Below are positions 18,527 to 27,137 of a stretch of DNA of 64,000 nt, in pieces. Where the stretch lies: positions 62,001 through 126,000 of the forward strand of contig NZ_AP017367.1 of the NCBI RefSeq assembly GCF_001548395.1, written 5' to 3'. The number at the start of each line of letters is the position of its first letter. Position 1 is the stretch's first letter. A program made the translations under genes and the position numbers. This DNA comes from Leptolyngbya sp. O-77. GTDB lineage: Bacteria; Cyanobacteriota; Cyanobacteriia; Elainellales; Elainellaceae. The notes under the pieces are model-generated. The model made no database searches, was not told where the DNA came from, and worked only from the letters and a program-made list of their open reading frames with translations.

Positions 18527-20305
18527 ATGTCACCTTCTCAGCCACTCCTGCGTCTACTTCGCTACGGCAAGCCCTACCAGGTGCAAATTTGGGGGGCAAC
18601 GCTCTTCTCCATCCTTCGCACCCTATTTGACCTGGCTCCCCCCTATTTGATTGGCGTTGCAGTGGATGTAGTCGTTGAGCAAGAAGCCTCTTTAATCGCA
18701 CGATTTGGCATTCAAGATCCGCTGACGCAGTTGTTAGTCCTGTCCATTCTGACGATCGCCACCTGGGGTTTGGAATCTCTCAGTCAATATGGGGCAGATA
18801 AGTTGTGGCGTAATCTCGCCCAAACCTTGCAGCATGAACTGCGGATCGACACCTACAATCACCTGCAAGAACTCGAACTGGCTTTCTTTGAAGACCGTAG
18901 CACCGGAACGCTCCTGTCGATTCTGAATGATGACATCAATCAACTTGAGCGCTTCCTCAACTTTGGGGCGCAAGATCTGATCAGCTTTTTTACACGAGTC
19001 TTTGCCGTTGGCATTAGCTTTGTGCTGCTGGCTCCTGGGCTTGCCTGGTTTGCAATGGTGCCGATTCCCTTCATTCTGTGGGGAACATTTCTGTTTCAAT
19101 CGCGGTTGGCTCCCCGCTATGATACGGTGCGAGATCAGGCAGGATTGATTAGCGATCGCCTCTCCAATAACCTCTCTGGCATTGCCACGATCAAAAGCTT
19201 TACCGCCGAAGCTTATGAGAGTGATCGCGTTTATCAGGAAAGTGAAGCCTATCGTCGGGGGAGTCAGCGGGCGATCGCCCTGAGTGTTGCATTTCAGCCC
19301 CTGATTCGGTTTCTCATCCTGCTGGGATTCGTGATGACGTTATATCTGGGTGGTCGAGAAGTCCTTCAGGGTCAGCTCACGGTCGGCACTTATGGCTTCA
19401 TGGTGTTCATCGTGCAAGACCTGCTGTGGCCCTTCACTGAACTGAGCGAAATTATGGATGAATATCAGCGAGCAATGTCATCCGTGCGTCGCGTTATGAG
19501 CTTGCTCGATACACCGATTGCTATTCCTCACGGCGATCGCGCTCTACTGCTCAACGCTGTTCGAGGAGAAGTACAGTTCGATGACATCACCTTTGCCTAC
19601 AACGATCGCAATCCAGTTCTCAAACATCTTTCTCTTCAAGTTCCTGCGGGTGCAACTATTGGTATTGTTGGCGTAACAGGTTCAGGTAAAAGTACACTCG
19701 TCAAACTGCTGCTGCGATTCTATGAAGTGCAAAGTGGACGCATTTTGATTGACGGTATCGATATCCGAGATCTCAACCTACTTGATTTACGGCAGTGCAT
19801 TGGCTGGGTGAGTCAGGATGTGTTTTTGTTTCACGGCACAGTAGCAGAAAACATTCGCTACGGTAGTTTTGATGCAACTCATGAGCAGATTGTTTATGCG
19901 GCAAAATTAGCTGAAGCCCATGAGTTTATTAAACAACTGCCGCAAGGCTATGACACCATTGTGGGAGAGCGAGGACAGAAACTTTCAGGAGGACAGCGAC
20001 AACGACTTGCGATCGCCCGTGCCATCCTCAAAGACCCACCGATTCTGATTCTCGATGAAGCCACGTCAGCAGTCGATAACGAGACTGAAGCGGCAATTCA
20101 GAAATCATTGACAAAAATTACGCAGAATCGGACAACCATTGCGATCGCCCATCGCCTCTCTACCATTCGCCATGCAGATTGTATTTATGTGATGGATCAG
20201 GGACAGATTATAGAACAAGGAACCCATGAAGAACTGCTATCTCTGAATGGAAGCTATAGCAACCTTTGGGCTGTACAGTCAGGACTTTCACCAACGCTGC
20301 ATTAA
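18527..20305 (+). CDS. ABC exporter, fused permease and ATPase (type IV)
   Basis: A half-transporter of about 592 residues with six membrane helices in the first 320 residues and a nucleotide-binding domain after about 350: GVTGSGKSTL (Walker A), KLSGGQRQRLAIARAIL (signature), ILILDEATSAVD (Walker B), AIAHRLSTIRHAD (H-loop). All ATPase motifs are intact. ATG 18527 is preferred because upstream residues are not conserved-looking; ATG 18506 is in frame too. Such proteins in siderophore regions often export the siderophore, but the substrate here is unknown. Confidence 0.9.
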   Translation: MSPSQPLLRLLRYGKPYQVQIWGATLFSILRTLFDLAPPYLIGVAVDVVVEQEASLIARFGIQDPLTQLLVLSILTIATWGLESLSQYGADKLWRNLAQTLQHELRIDTYNHLQELELAFFEDRSTGTLLSILNDDINQLERFLNFGAQDLISFFTRVFAVGISFVLLAPGLAWFAMVPIPFILWGTFLFQSRLAPRYDTVRDQAGLISDRLSNNLSGIATIKSFTAEAYESDRVYQESEAYRRGSQRAIALSVAFQPLIRFLILLGFVMTLYLGGREVLQGQLTVGTYGFMVFIVQDLLWPFTELSEIMDEYQRAMSSVRRVMSLLDTPIAIPHGDRALLLNAVRGEVQFDDITFAYNDRNPVLKHLSLQVPAGATIGIVGVTGSGKSTLVKLLLRFYEVQSGRILIDGIDIRDLNLLDLRQCIGWVSQDVFLFHGTVAENIRYGSFDATHEQIVYAAKLAEAHEFIKQLPQGYDTIVGERGQKLSGGQRQRLAIARAILKDPPILILDEATSAVDNETEAAIQKSLTKITQNRTTIAIAHRLSTIRHADCIYVMDQGQIIEQGTHEELLSLNGSYSNLWAVQSGLSPTLH

Positions 20306-20316
20306 CGCTGCATTCA

Positions 20317-20590
20317 CTAAAGCACGTCAGGCTGTTGAATCACTAAACCACTACCTCGCTGCCGAGTTCCAGGATTGATGCTAAATAGACGCACATATTG
20401 ATGTGGATAACGTTGTAGAAGTTGTGCTACTGCGGCGATCGCCTCCTCTTCCTGCGTTGCTCTAATCACGCCACAATCTGACCAGGAATTTGCCCGAAAC
20501 CGTCGCGTATCCGCCTGTTCCACGCCAATATAAAATTTCTGGCTCAACACTTCTCGAATCCAGGCGATCGTTAAGGAGCCGTTCATCCCC
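20317..20590 (-). pseudogene. RuBisCO small-subunit-like (SSUL) domain fragment
   Basis: About 90 residues resemble the RbcS-like domains of CcmM and activase-like proteins: WIREVLSQKFYIGVEQADTR, RFRANSWSDCG, and YPHQYVRLFSINPGTRQRG. The domain binds RuBisCO in carboxysome assembly. Upstream of about 20588 the sequence turns into an unrelated cysteinyl-tRNA synthetase fragment on the other strand, so the 5' part of the gene is lost. A standalone small protein cannot be excluded. If it came from a CcmM-like protein, the missing part would be a zinc-dependent carbonic anhydrase domain (inference). Confidence 0.65.
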
Positions 20591-20907
20591 TCATCAATTG
20601 ATTCAGGCACTTGAGGATAAGGGATACGCTTACGCGATCGATGGCGATGTTTACTACAGCGTGCGGCAGTTTGCAGAGTACGGCAAACTTTCGGGACGGC
20701 AGTTAGAGCAGAGGCAAGCTGGTGCTGGGGGGCGAGTTGACCCCAACGATCCAGAGTTCAAAAAACCAATACCCGTTTGATTTTGCTCTATGGAAAGCAG
20801 CAAAGCCAGGTGAGCCTGCCTGGGAATCTCCCTGGGGACAAGGGCGACCGGGCTGGCATATTGAATGTTCTGCCATGATCCGAGCCAGGTTAGGAGAGGC
20901 GATCGAT
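20586..20907 (+). pseudogene. Cysteinyl-tRNA synthetase internal fragment
   Basis: Roughly 105 residues of the catalytic core: LIQALEDKGYAYAIDGDVYY, SVRQFAEYGKLSGRQL, then after a one-base insertion in an A-run (20759-20764) QYPFDFALWKAAKPGEPAWE and GRPGWHIECSAM, whose cysteine is a zinc ligand in CysRS. Neither the KMSKS region nor the N-terminal HIGH region is present. It is bounded by the SSUL relic and by a WD40 relic; the last junction falls in gcgatcgat. Confidence 0.85.
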
Positions 20908-21665
20908 GCCTGGTCTGGCATCCCACCTGTAATCACCTGGCATTTAATCAAGGAAAAACTGTATAGATCTGGGATGCGGATCAAGCGGAAACTGCGACCT
21001 GTTTGATCGGAATTGCCAGTCCGCAAGATATTCGCTGGTCACCGGATGGGAAACATTTGGCGATCGCCATCAAAAGCAACATCCTCATTTGGAACAGCCA
21101 GGACTGGAGCGCACCTCGCTACCAGTGGGAATTGACTTCGCCCGCCAGTGCGATCGCCTGGTCGCCCGATGGTTCCTTGCTGGCTTGTGCCATTCATGAC
21201 CACAGTATCGGAGTGCTGGACTGGTCAAAAGTACAACACCTCCAGCGTGAGCCAACTGACGAAAACGACCTGCCTACGCTCATGCGTGGCTTCCCTGGAA
21301 AAATTCGCCAGTTGGCATGGGCAGATTTACCGCCATCGCCTGACCTGCCACCGATTCTAGCCGCTGCCACTCGCGAACTGGTGACGATGTGGATGCAATT
21401 CCCCGAAGGTTGGGACAGTTGGGTGTTAGACCTGCACAGTGATACGGTCTTGGACGTGGCATTTCAACCCCAAACGGGATGGCTTGCCTCACTGTCCGAA
21501 GATGGCTGGATTATTCTGTGGCAAGCAGCCCTGGAAGCGGCTCAAGTACTGGAAGGAGCGGAAGCGGGGTTTTCCTGTCTGGCATGGCACCCAACGGGAC
21601 ACCATTTAGCCGCAGGCGGACAACAAGGCGAATTGTTGGTCTGGTCTACGGGTAGCAATAGATGA
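20901..21665 (+). pseudogene. WD40-repeat protein, N-terminally truncated, with an early stop
   Basis: In one frame from 20901: DRCLVWHPTCNHLAFNQGKT, V, TAG (20964-20966), IWDADQAETATCL, then uninterrupted WD40 sequence to 21665. It is clearly related to residues about 95-350 of the intact WD40 protein at 30384-31451 (shared IAWSPDG, LMRGFPGK, RQLAW, EDGW, FSCL, GELLVWS). The stop replaces a glutamine codon present in the relative. A shorter product could start downstream (TTG 21003). The first two or three repeats have been lost at the junction with the CysRS fragment. Confidence 0.8.
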
Positions 21666-21703
21666 GTAACCGTTGGTTTACGATATTTAATCGGGCATTT
21701 GAT

Positions 21704-22219
21704 ATGGCTCAAATTCTTGGAGACTATCCGATCTTCGGTTCAGAAATTCACTGTCCCCAGTGTCACCGGACAATTCCAGCGTTGTTCCTGACAGATACCT
21801 ATATTTGTCCCAAGCATGGTGCCTTTGAAGCAAATCCACATACACAGGAGTTAATTCATATTCAGTCGGGGCAAAGTTGGCGGCAATGGGAGAATCAATG
21901 GCATCGACAGCATCCTTGTCCCGATGGCTTGCGATTTGAAATTGCGGAAGCCCTCGATCGCCTTTACCGACAAGGTTACCGGGCAACACAGATCATCATT
22001 GCCCACCGCTACCAGGAGCTTCTTGCCTCCAGCTTAACGAACCATTCAGACTGGTTTCAGCCTTTCTATTTTATTCAATACCAGCTTTATGGAGTGCCTG
22101 TGGCATTCAGTCCAGATTCCTCAGCAGAACCACGCTGGCAAATCATCAATTTTGAGTTGGAAACTGAACCGGGTGAACCCAAGAACTATACCTATCCGTT
22201 TTTACGGGCATGGCGGTAG
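21704..22219 (+). CDS. TIGR02652-family cyanobacterial conserved protein
   Basis: A 171-residue protein with zinc-ribbon-like pairs CPQCH near residue 17 and CPKH near 37, followed by GAFEANPHTQELIHIQSG, and later RFEIAEALDRLYRQGYRATQ. The layout matches the TIGR02652 family as I recall it. ATG 21704 is chosen because the family begins close to MAQILGDYPIFG; an upstream ATG at 21662 would overlap the WD40 frame. The function is unknown. It is intact and lies inside the mosaic zone. Confidence 0.75.
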   Translation: MAQILGDYPIFGSEIHCPQCHRTIPALFLTDTYICPKHGAFEANPHTQELIHIQSGQSWRQWENQWHRQHPCPDGLRFEIAEALDRLYRQGYRATQIIIAHRYQELLASSLTNHSDWFQPFYFIQYQLYGVPVAFSPDSSAEPRWQIINFELETEPGEPKNYTYPFLRAWR

Positions 22220-22294
22220 TTAGAAATCATGATATTGACCTGCTGCTGAGTACCTTGAGAAACAACCTTAAATGTTTAGTAGGAGATTAAGACG

Positions 22295-22495
22295 ATGACA
22301 ACCATTCAGCACTATGCAACGAACTACATCGAAAACGCTAAAGTAACTTTGACCACTTCATCACAAATAATTGAGGCAAAATCAGTGGAATACTATGTGG
22401 AATACTATATTGCCAGTGGGTATGTCAAAGTAATCACTCAAGATGACAAGACGTTGATTACCCACATCAGTAATGTCGTGATTGAAGTGACCTGA
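22295..22495 (+). CDS. Small hypothetical protein, 66 residues
   Basis: No family is recognised. It is preceded by a good ribosome-binding site (TAGGAGATTAAGACG before the ATG). The product is beta-rich looking, with VEYYVEYYIASGYVKVITQD in the centre, and has no signal or membrane segment. Confidence 0.55.
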   Translation: MTTIQHYATNYIENAKVTLTTSSQIIEAKSVEYYVEYYIASGYVKVITQDDKTLITHISNVVIEVT

Positions 22496-22503
22496 TGTGA
22501 CAA

Positions 22504-22629
22504 GTGTTTTGTGCTCCGGATGATGCAGAGGATGGACATGATGACTTAGGATTTCGAGTGGTTTGTCAAGATGTAGGCACTCCGGAACAGCCAGAAATTG
22601 GGGCATCATTCCGGCGCTACGTTGACTAA
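22504..22629 (+). pseudogene. Possible C-terminal fragment of a formylglycine-generating-enzyme-like protein
   Basis: A 41-codon open stretch encodes DDLGFRVVCQD, matching the typical LGFRVVC end of FGE-sulfatase (SUMF1-like) domains, with an acidic DDAEDGHDD before it. Nothing else of the domain is present, and there is no ribosome-binding site. Only the end motif supports the call. Confidence 0.3.
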
Positions 22630-22663
22630 AATGGATACTATCTCCTTCATTCTCTAGAGCTTG

Positions 22664-23356
22664 ATGATGGTGTTGCAGCAGCCTGCCGGTCCCACTCCGA
22701 TTCCACCCTTAGAGAGTGGCGATCGCCTGACTCGTGCCGAGTTTGAGCGCCGCTATGAGGCAACCCCAGAAAACTTCAAAGCGGAATTGATTGAAGGAGT
22801 GGTTTACGTGGCATCCCCAGTCAGAACGTTTCATGGTACGCCTCATGCTGCCTTAGTCACCTGGTTAGGGGTATATTGGACGGCTACTCCTGGTGTCAGC
22901 GTGGCTGATAACACCACAACCCGGTTGGACTTAGACAATGAACCCCAACCAGATGCGCTGCTGCGAATTGAAGTTGGCGGTAGCTCAACGATTAGTGAAG
23001 ATGGCTATATCGAGGGGGCACCGGAATTAGTGGCGGAAATTGCCACGAGTAGTGCAGCGATCGATTTAGGAGCCAAGCAGAATGCCTATCGCCGCAATGG
23101 GGTACAGGAATATTTGGTATGGCAAACCTTTGAGAATCGCTTCAGTTGGTTTCGGCTGCAAGCAGAGGAATTTGTTGTCATTGAACCAGATGCCGATGGC
23201 ATGATTCGCAGTAGCGTGTTTCCCGGATTATGGCTGAATGTACCAGCCTTATTGGAGGGTAGGATGATGGAGGTGCTGAATGGGCTGCAAACTGGAATTG
23301 CTGACTCCATGCATCAAGCGTTTGTGCAACTCTTGGCAGAGCGTGCTGCTTTGTAG
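22664..23356 (+). CDS. Uma2-family (DUF820) putative endonuclease
   Basis: A 230-residue protein with the PD-(D/E)XK-like Uma2 layout: FKAELIEGVVYVASPV, EPQPDALLRI, GAPELVAEIATSSAAID, LGAKQNAYRRNGVQEYLVW. These carry the conserved glutamate, aspartate, glutamate and the K of the fold. The family is very abundant in cyanobacteria; its role is not established. Three in-frame starts lie close together; ATG 22664 is taken. Confidence 0.88.
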   Translation: MMVLQQPAGPTPIPPLESGDRLTRAEFERRYEATPENFKAELIEGVVYVASPVRTFHGTPHAALVTWLGVYWTATPGVSVADNTTTRLDLDNEPQPDALLRIEVGGSSTISEDGYIEGAPELVAEIATSSAAIDLGAKQNAYRRNGVQEYLVWQTFENRFSWFRLQAEEFVVIEPDADGMIRSSVFPGLWLNVPALLEGRMMEVLNGLQTGIADSMHQAFVQLLAERAAL

Positions 23357-23413
23357 ATACCGCAAGGGTCGCGCAATCTTGAATGAGCTTGTCAATCAGA
23401 TGCTGCGTGATGG

Positions 23414-23824
23414 CTACTTCAAGGTGTCTAGCACTTTTTGATAAGTCATGGCTTTTTCGGTAGCCAAAAACTGAAAAAACTTTCTCAGTGCAACCCGTAA
23501 GTCACTCTCCGTTGCCGAATCCATTACCTTCCGCTTGTACCAACTGCGAAAGTGGCTGTTCACCATGCCTTTGGTAATGTCTTCAAGCTGCTCGACATCA
23601 GTGTAACCACAAATAAAGTGGATAAACAAATCCACAATACCCGTATGCTTCCGCACCGTTTTAGGAACGTATTTGGTGGCTAAATACTCACCAAATTCCT
23701 GATTCAACTGCTCCAAGGATTCACGAAACGGTGCCCTGGCAGCCTCCGCCTGTTTCAGTGCCTCGAAGTACTCATTGATTTTGTCGCCTGGAATCACGAC
23801 CCGACCAGTAAAAACCTTTGCCAT
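23414..23824 (-). CDS. Hypothetical protein, possibly a recombinase core-binding-like domain
   Basis: 136 residues, strongly helical and charged, with FGEYLATKYVPKTVRKHTGI and SDLRVALRKFFQFLATEKAM. The pattern resembles the SAM-like DNA-binding domain that precedes tyrosine-recombinase catalytic domains, but no catalytic part follows. It lies 42 bases downstream of another unknown gene on the same strand. Confidence 0.55.
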   Translation of the reverse strand: MAKVFTGRVVIPGDKINEYFEALKQAEAARAPFRESLEQLNQEFGEYLATKYVPKTVRKHTGIVDLFIHFICGYTDVEQLEDITKGMVNSHFRSWYKRKVMDSATESDLRVALRKFFQFLATEKAMTYQKVLDTLK

Positions 23825-23866
23825 AATGTTTCTGCTCCATCGCAGGAACTCATTCGGTCAATCAGT

Positions 23867-24373
23867 CTAATTTGCAACGAGGGGATTTGATAAGGTGGAT
23901 GCAACCGAAAGGTGAAATTGTTTGCCTGCATCTTGCAGTTGAAAATCAACAATATACCGCTTATTCTTGGCAAAGAATTTCTGTTTTCGAGCAATGAGTT
24001 CGTCAATAATCTCCCGCGTATCTTGTTGAGCCAACGGGTCATTCCCTTTCAAGCCCACTTTGATCAACTGGTCAATCATGGGTTGTCGCTCATTCTCTGG
24101 CATAATAGCCAGGTTCCAGGCAATCACGGCAATGCTGAACAGCTTCTCCCGTTGACTCCGATTCCGGGCAAAGTCTAGATAAGGTTCAACAAATTCCTCC
24201 AAAACCTCAGACATCTTGACTTCACCCTTCGGATTTGTCACGATATCCGCAAATTTGTCACCCAAAGGTCCTTTCTGAACCTTCTGCTGCAACTTCTCCA
24301 GTCCTTTTTGATGGGTTTTATCCGCCCGTTGTTGGTTGAGAATTTCACCGAAGCCTTTAGATTTTCTCGCCAT
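23867..24373 (-). CDS. Hypothetical protein, 168 residues
   Basis: Not recognised. It has a basic N-terminus (MARKSKGFGEILNQQRADKT), a predicted helical middle with FARNRSQREKLFSIAVIAWN, and no membrane segment. ATG 24373 is chosen; an upstream in-frame start at 24388 exists. It is divergent from the oxidoreductase gene, whose Fur/Zur-type box lies 150 bases away in the shared region, and forms a likely pair with the gene at 23414-23824. Confidence 0.6.
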   Translation of the reverse strand: MARKSKGFGEILNQQRADKTHQKGLEKLQQKVQKGPLGDKFADIVTNPKGEVKMSEVLEEFVEPYLDFARNRSQREKLFSIAVIAWNLAIMPENERQPMIDQLIKVGLKGNDPLAQQDTREIIDELIARKQKFFAKNKRYIVDFQLQDAGKQFHLSVASTLSNPLVAN

Positions 24374-24523
24374 AAAAATCTGCTCCATCGCTTGACGCTA
24401 AGTTTAACATTTGAATCTGTTTGGGAATCAGGCGATCGGATCTGAATGGTGATCGCTGAATTTCCTTTCAAGCCAGGAGTCAGGAAAAGCACTAACGATT
24501 CTCGGTCTCCATACCTTACAATG

Positions 24524-24540
24524 AGAATGATTATCATTCT
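24524..24540. promoter_or_regulatory. Fur/Zur-type operator, perfect palindrome
   Basis: AGAATGATTATCATTCT is a perfect 8-1-8 inverted repeat, 17 bases before the start of the oxidoreductase gene. It matches the general form of Fur-superfamily boxes (TGAnAATnATTnTCA). Which metal regulator binds it cannot be told from the sequence; the COG0523 context favours Zur. Confidence 0.8.
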
Positions 24541-24557
24541 AATCATCTTTTAGCCTC

Positions 24558-25757
24558 ATGGAAAAGCCGGAAGCGTTTGATGTGATTGTGGTGGGTGCGG
24601 GTGCATCGGGCATCGGGGTTGGGGTAGTGCTGAAGGATTTGGGATTGGAGAATTTTGCAATCCTGGAGCGGCATCAAATTGGCGAGTCCTTTCGACGCTG
24701 GCCGCAAGAGATGAATTTCATTACCCCATCCTTCCCCAGTCATGGCTTTGGACACCTCGACTTGAATGCGATCGCCCGCAAAACCTCTCCTGCCATTAGC
24801 TTTCGGCGAGAACATCTGACGGGTAAAGCAATATGCTCAGTACCTAGAGAGGTTGCAGATTACTTTCAGATCCCGGTTTATACCGGCGTTGAAGTTCAAA
24901 AGATTGAACCTTTACCGCAATGCGGAGGATTTCTGGTTCATGTTCCGGATGGTATCCTCAAAACCCAATTTCTGATTTGGGCGGCTGGGGAATTTCAATA
25001 TCCCAACTTAACTCCTTTTCCGGGTGCAGATTTATGTTTACATAATTCTCAGATTCAATCCTGGACTCATTTGAAAGGAGATGAATTTATCATCATCGGT
25101 GGCTATGAAAGTGGCATGGATGCGGCATCCAATTTAGTTGCATTAGGCAAACGAGTCAAAGTTTTAGATCGCACTGGCATTTGGGCAAATCCCGATACTG
25201 ACCCCAGTATTTCCTTATCTCCCTACACCCTTCAGCGGATTGAGTTTTGCTACTCGACTGGGCGATTAGAACTGATTGGCAATGCCGCGATCGAAGAGGT
25301 GAAAACTGTTCCTGGTGGCTACGCGGTCTATAGCGAATACAACAAATGGGTGTCACCCACCCAGCCCATTCTCTGTACAGGATTTGAGGGCAGTTTAAAG
25401 CAAATTGCTCATTTGTTTAACTGGTCTGAAGGCTATGCCAGGTTAACTGAAGAGGACGAATCAACCATCACTCCTGGATTATTCGTAGTGGGTCCTTCCG
25501 TGCGTCACGGCAACGTCATCTTCTGCTTTATCTACAAGTTTCGCCAGCGGTTTGCCGTCGTTGCCAATGCGATCGCCCAACGTCTCGACATTGACCCCAC
25601 ACCCCTTAAAGTTTACCGACAGGAAGGGATGTTTCTGGACGAAGGGAACACTGAGCCAGTTCTTTACCAACGCCATTCCCATCTTTCTGGTGATCACGTT
25701 AATTGCTTCTGTCCTGGACTGGCTGCGTGTTTTGAATCGTTTGAGTCAGTTGATTAA
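24558..25757 (+). CDS. FAD/NAD(P)-binding oxidoreductase with altered C-terminus
   Basis: A 399-residue flavoprotein with an N-terminal FAD Rossmann motif DVIVVGAGASGIGVG (residues 5-20), a second dinucleotide motif IIIGGYESGMDAASNL near 180, and a late FAD-contact region TPGLFVVGPSVRHG. It resembles flavin monooxygenase or thioredoxin-reductase-like enzymes; the substrate is unknown. The reading frame changes character after VYRQEGMFLDE (about 25640): the last 40 codons are read out of frame through another gene's 3' end. So the native C-terminus, which I recall as cysteine-rich in relatives, is lost. A perfect Fur/Zur-type box precedes it. Confidence 0.8.
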   Translation: MEKPEAFDVIVVGAGASGIGVGVVLKDLGLENFAILERHQIGESFRRWPQEMNFITPSFPSHGFGHLDLNAIARKTSPAISFRREHLTGKAICSVPREVADYFQIPVYTGVEVQKIEPLPQCGGFLVHVPDGILKTQFLIWAAGEFQYPNLTPFPGADLCLHNSQIQSWTHLKGDEFIIIGGYESGMDAASNLVALGKRVKVLDRTGIWANPDTDPSISLSPYTLQRIEFCYSTGRLELIGNAAIEEVKTVPGGYAVYSEYNKWVSPTQPILCTGFEGSLKQIAHLFNWSEGYARLTEEDESTITPGLFVVGPSVRHGNVIFCFIYKFRQRFAVVANAIAQRLDIDPTPLKVYRQEGMFLDEGNTEPVLYQRHSHLSGDHVNCFCPGLAACFESFESVD

Positions 25758-26061
25758 TCCAGCAATGGGGTTGTTTCGCCTACCACCGGAAGCGGCATTG
25801 CCTGTGATTCTGGCATCGATCCGTAAAGATGGACTCCTGCTGTTTGCTGAACCTAATACAGTTAGCCTGTTGTCTCCTGTGCAAATCCTCACAGGTGTTT
25901 ATCTAGCCGGAGTGTTGTTACCCTGTCTGGTGACGGCACTAACGATCGCCCGTGAACAGTCCTTCAAGTTTGCTCTGGGGTTGATGGTGAGGCAGGCGAC
26001 TGCGGCGATCTGCTTTGCCTTAGTTCTAGCTTGGGGCGGTCGTTTACTCTGGGCAGTGTGA
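25648..26061 (+). pseudogene. Gate/nucleoside-recognition (FeoB C-terminus-like) membrane domain fragment
   Basis: In a frame different from the oxidoreductase: FFTNAIPIFLVITLIASVLD, LFRLPPEAALPVILASIRKD, GVYLAGVLLPCLVTALTI. These are membrane helices of the Gate type found in FeoB and related permeases. It has no start of its own and overlaps the out-of-frame tail of the oxidoreductase, so it is the 3' remnant of a lost transporter gene joined there by deletion. Confidence 0.65.
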
Positions 26062-26160
26062 AGCAAAGTTTGATTTCAATGAGTCATTTTGCCTCACGCG
26101 ATGCCTTGCTAGAGTGATTTTCAGAGACTTAGCTCTGTCGTAAAGCGGCATCCCATAGAA

Positions 26161-26179
26161 TGAGAACTATTATCAGTTT
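26161..26179 (+). promoter_or_regulatory. Degenerate Fur/Zur-type box before the alpha/beta hydrolase
   Basis: TGAGAACTATTATCAGTTT aligns without gaps to the perfect box at 24524, with four mismatches. It lies about 40 bases before ATG 26222. Confidence 0.5.
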
Positions 26180-26221
26180 TAGGTGATAGTTTCTTGTCCA
26201 GAATCCAGAGGGTAAGTTGTG

Positions 26222-27118
26222 ATGACTGCATCAATTTACAATCCTGCCACTCAAATTGGTGGAGAGACTCAATTCTTTGAATGGGTCTGGCAAAATCAAA
26301 CCTATTCAGTTGCTTATGAAACACGAGGCAGCGGCACTCCAGTTCTGCTTCTGCCTGCTTTTAGCACCGTTTCCACTCGTGGCGAAATGCAGGGAATTGC
26401 CGAACAGCTAGCCCCGCATTTTCAAGTGGTTGCAATGGACTGGTTAGGATTTGGACAGAGCGATCGCCCCCCATTAAACTATTGCCCAGCCCTCTACCGC
26501 CAACTTCTCCAGGATTTTGTTCGTGCCCACTTCCAACAACCGATCGCCGTTGTCGCTGCCGGACATGCCGCCGGATACGCGATGCAAGCCGCTCAACAGC
26601 CCAACCTTTTCTCAAAACTGGCGTTGGTGGCTCCTACCTGGAAGGGACCATTGTGCGCGATGGGTGCGCCAACACCTGTACGGGATGGGGTGCGGGAACT
26701 GGTGCGATCGCCCGGTCTGGGACAATTTCTCTACGGGTTGAATACGACTCCTGGTTTTCTCAAATTCATGTATCGTCGCCATGTGTTTGTGAATGAGGCA
26801 CGGCTTACCCCAGACTTTATAGCAGCCAAGCACCAGATTACCCAGCAACCGGGGGCACGGTTCGCACCAGCCGCCTTTGTGACGGGAACCCTGGACCCGG
26901 TAGCTAATCGAGACGAGTTTTTGACGGTGGGGCGATCGCTCACCATCCCTACCCTGGTTGTCATAGGCGAACAATCACCACCTCAATCAAAGGCTGAAAT
27001 GGAAGCCCTGGCAACATTACCCAACGTCCAATCTGTTCGGCTGCCGGGAACATTGGGTATGCATGAGGAAGAGGCGAGTGAAGTGGCAGCGATCGTATCA
27101 CCGTTCCTACGAGCTTAA
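26222..27118 (+). CDS. Alpha/beta-hydrolase-fold protein lacking the nucleophile serine
   Basis: A 298-residue alpha/beta hydrolase: VLLLPAFSTVSTRGEMQGIA, VVAMDWLGFGQSDRP, then the nucleophile elbow, here AAGHAAGYAM. The usual G-x-S-x-G serine is alanine (codon GCC at the elbow). The later aspartate (TGTLDPVANRDEF) and histidine (LGMHEEEA) are kept. So it is probably not a conventional hydrolase; it may bind a ligand or be decaying. A degenerate Fur/Zur-type box stands upstream, like those before the oxidoreductase and the COG0523 gene. Confidence 0.85.
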   Translation: MTASIYNPATQIGGETQFFEWVWQNQTYSVAYETRGSGTPVLLLPAFSTVSTRGEMQGIAEQLAPHFQVVAMDWLGFGQSDRPPLNYCPALYRQLLQDFVRAHFQQPIAVVAAGHAAGYAMQAAQQPNLFSKLALVAPTWKGPLCAMGAPTPVRDGVRELVRSPGLGQFLYGLNTTPGFLKFMYRRHVFVNEARLTPDFIAAKHQITQQPGARFAPAAFVTGTLDPVANRDEFLTVGRSLTIPTLVVIGEQSPPQSKAEMEALATLPNVQSVRLPGTLGMHEEEASEVAAIVSPFLRA

Positions 27119-27137
27119 TTTGCACCCATCATCAAGC

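Noticed and set aside
23357..23413. Short coding-like stretch (AILNELVNQMLRDGYFKV) after the Uma2 gene
   Set aside because: Reads like a protein fragment but is too short and has no start or family match, so I do not list it.
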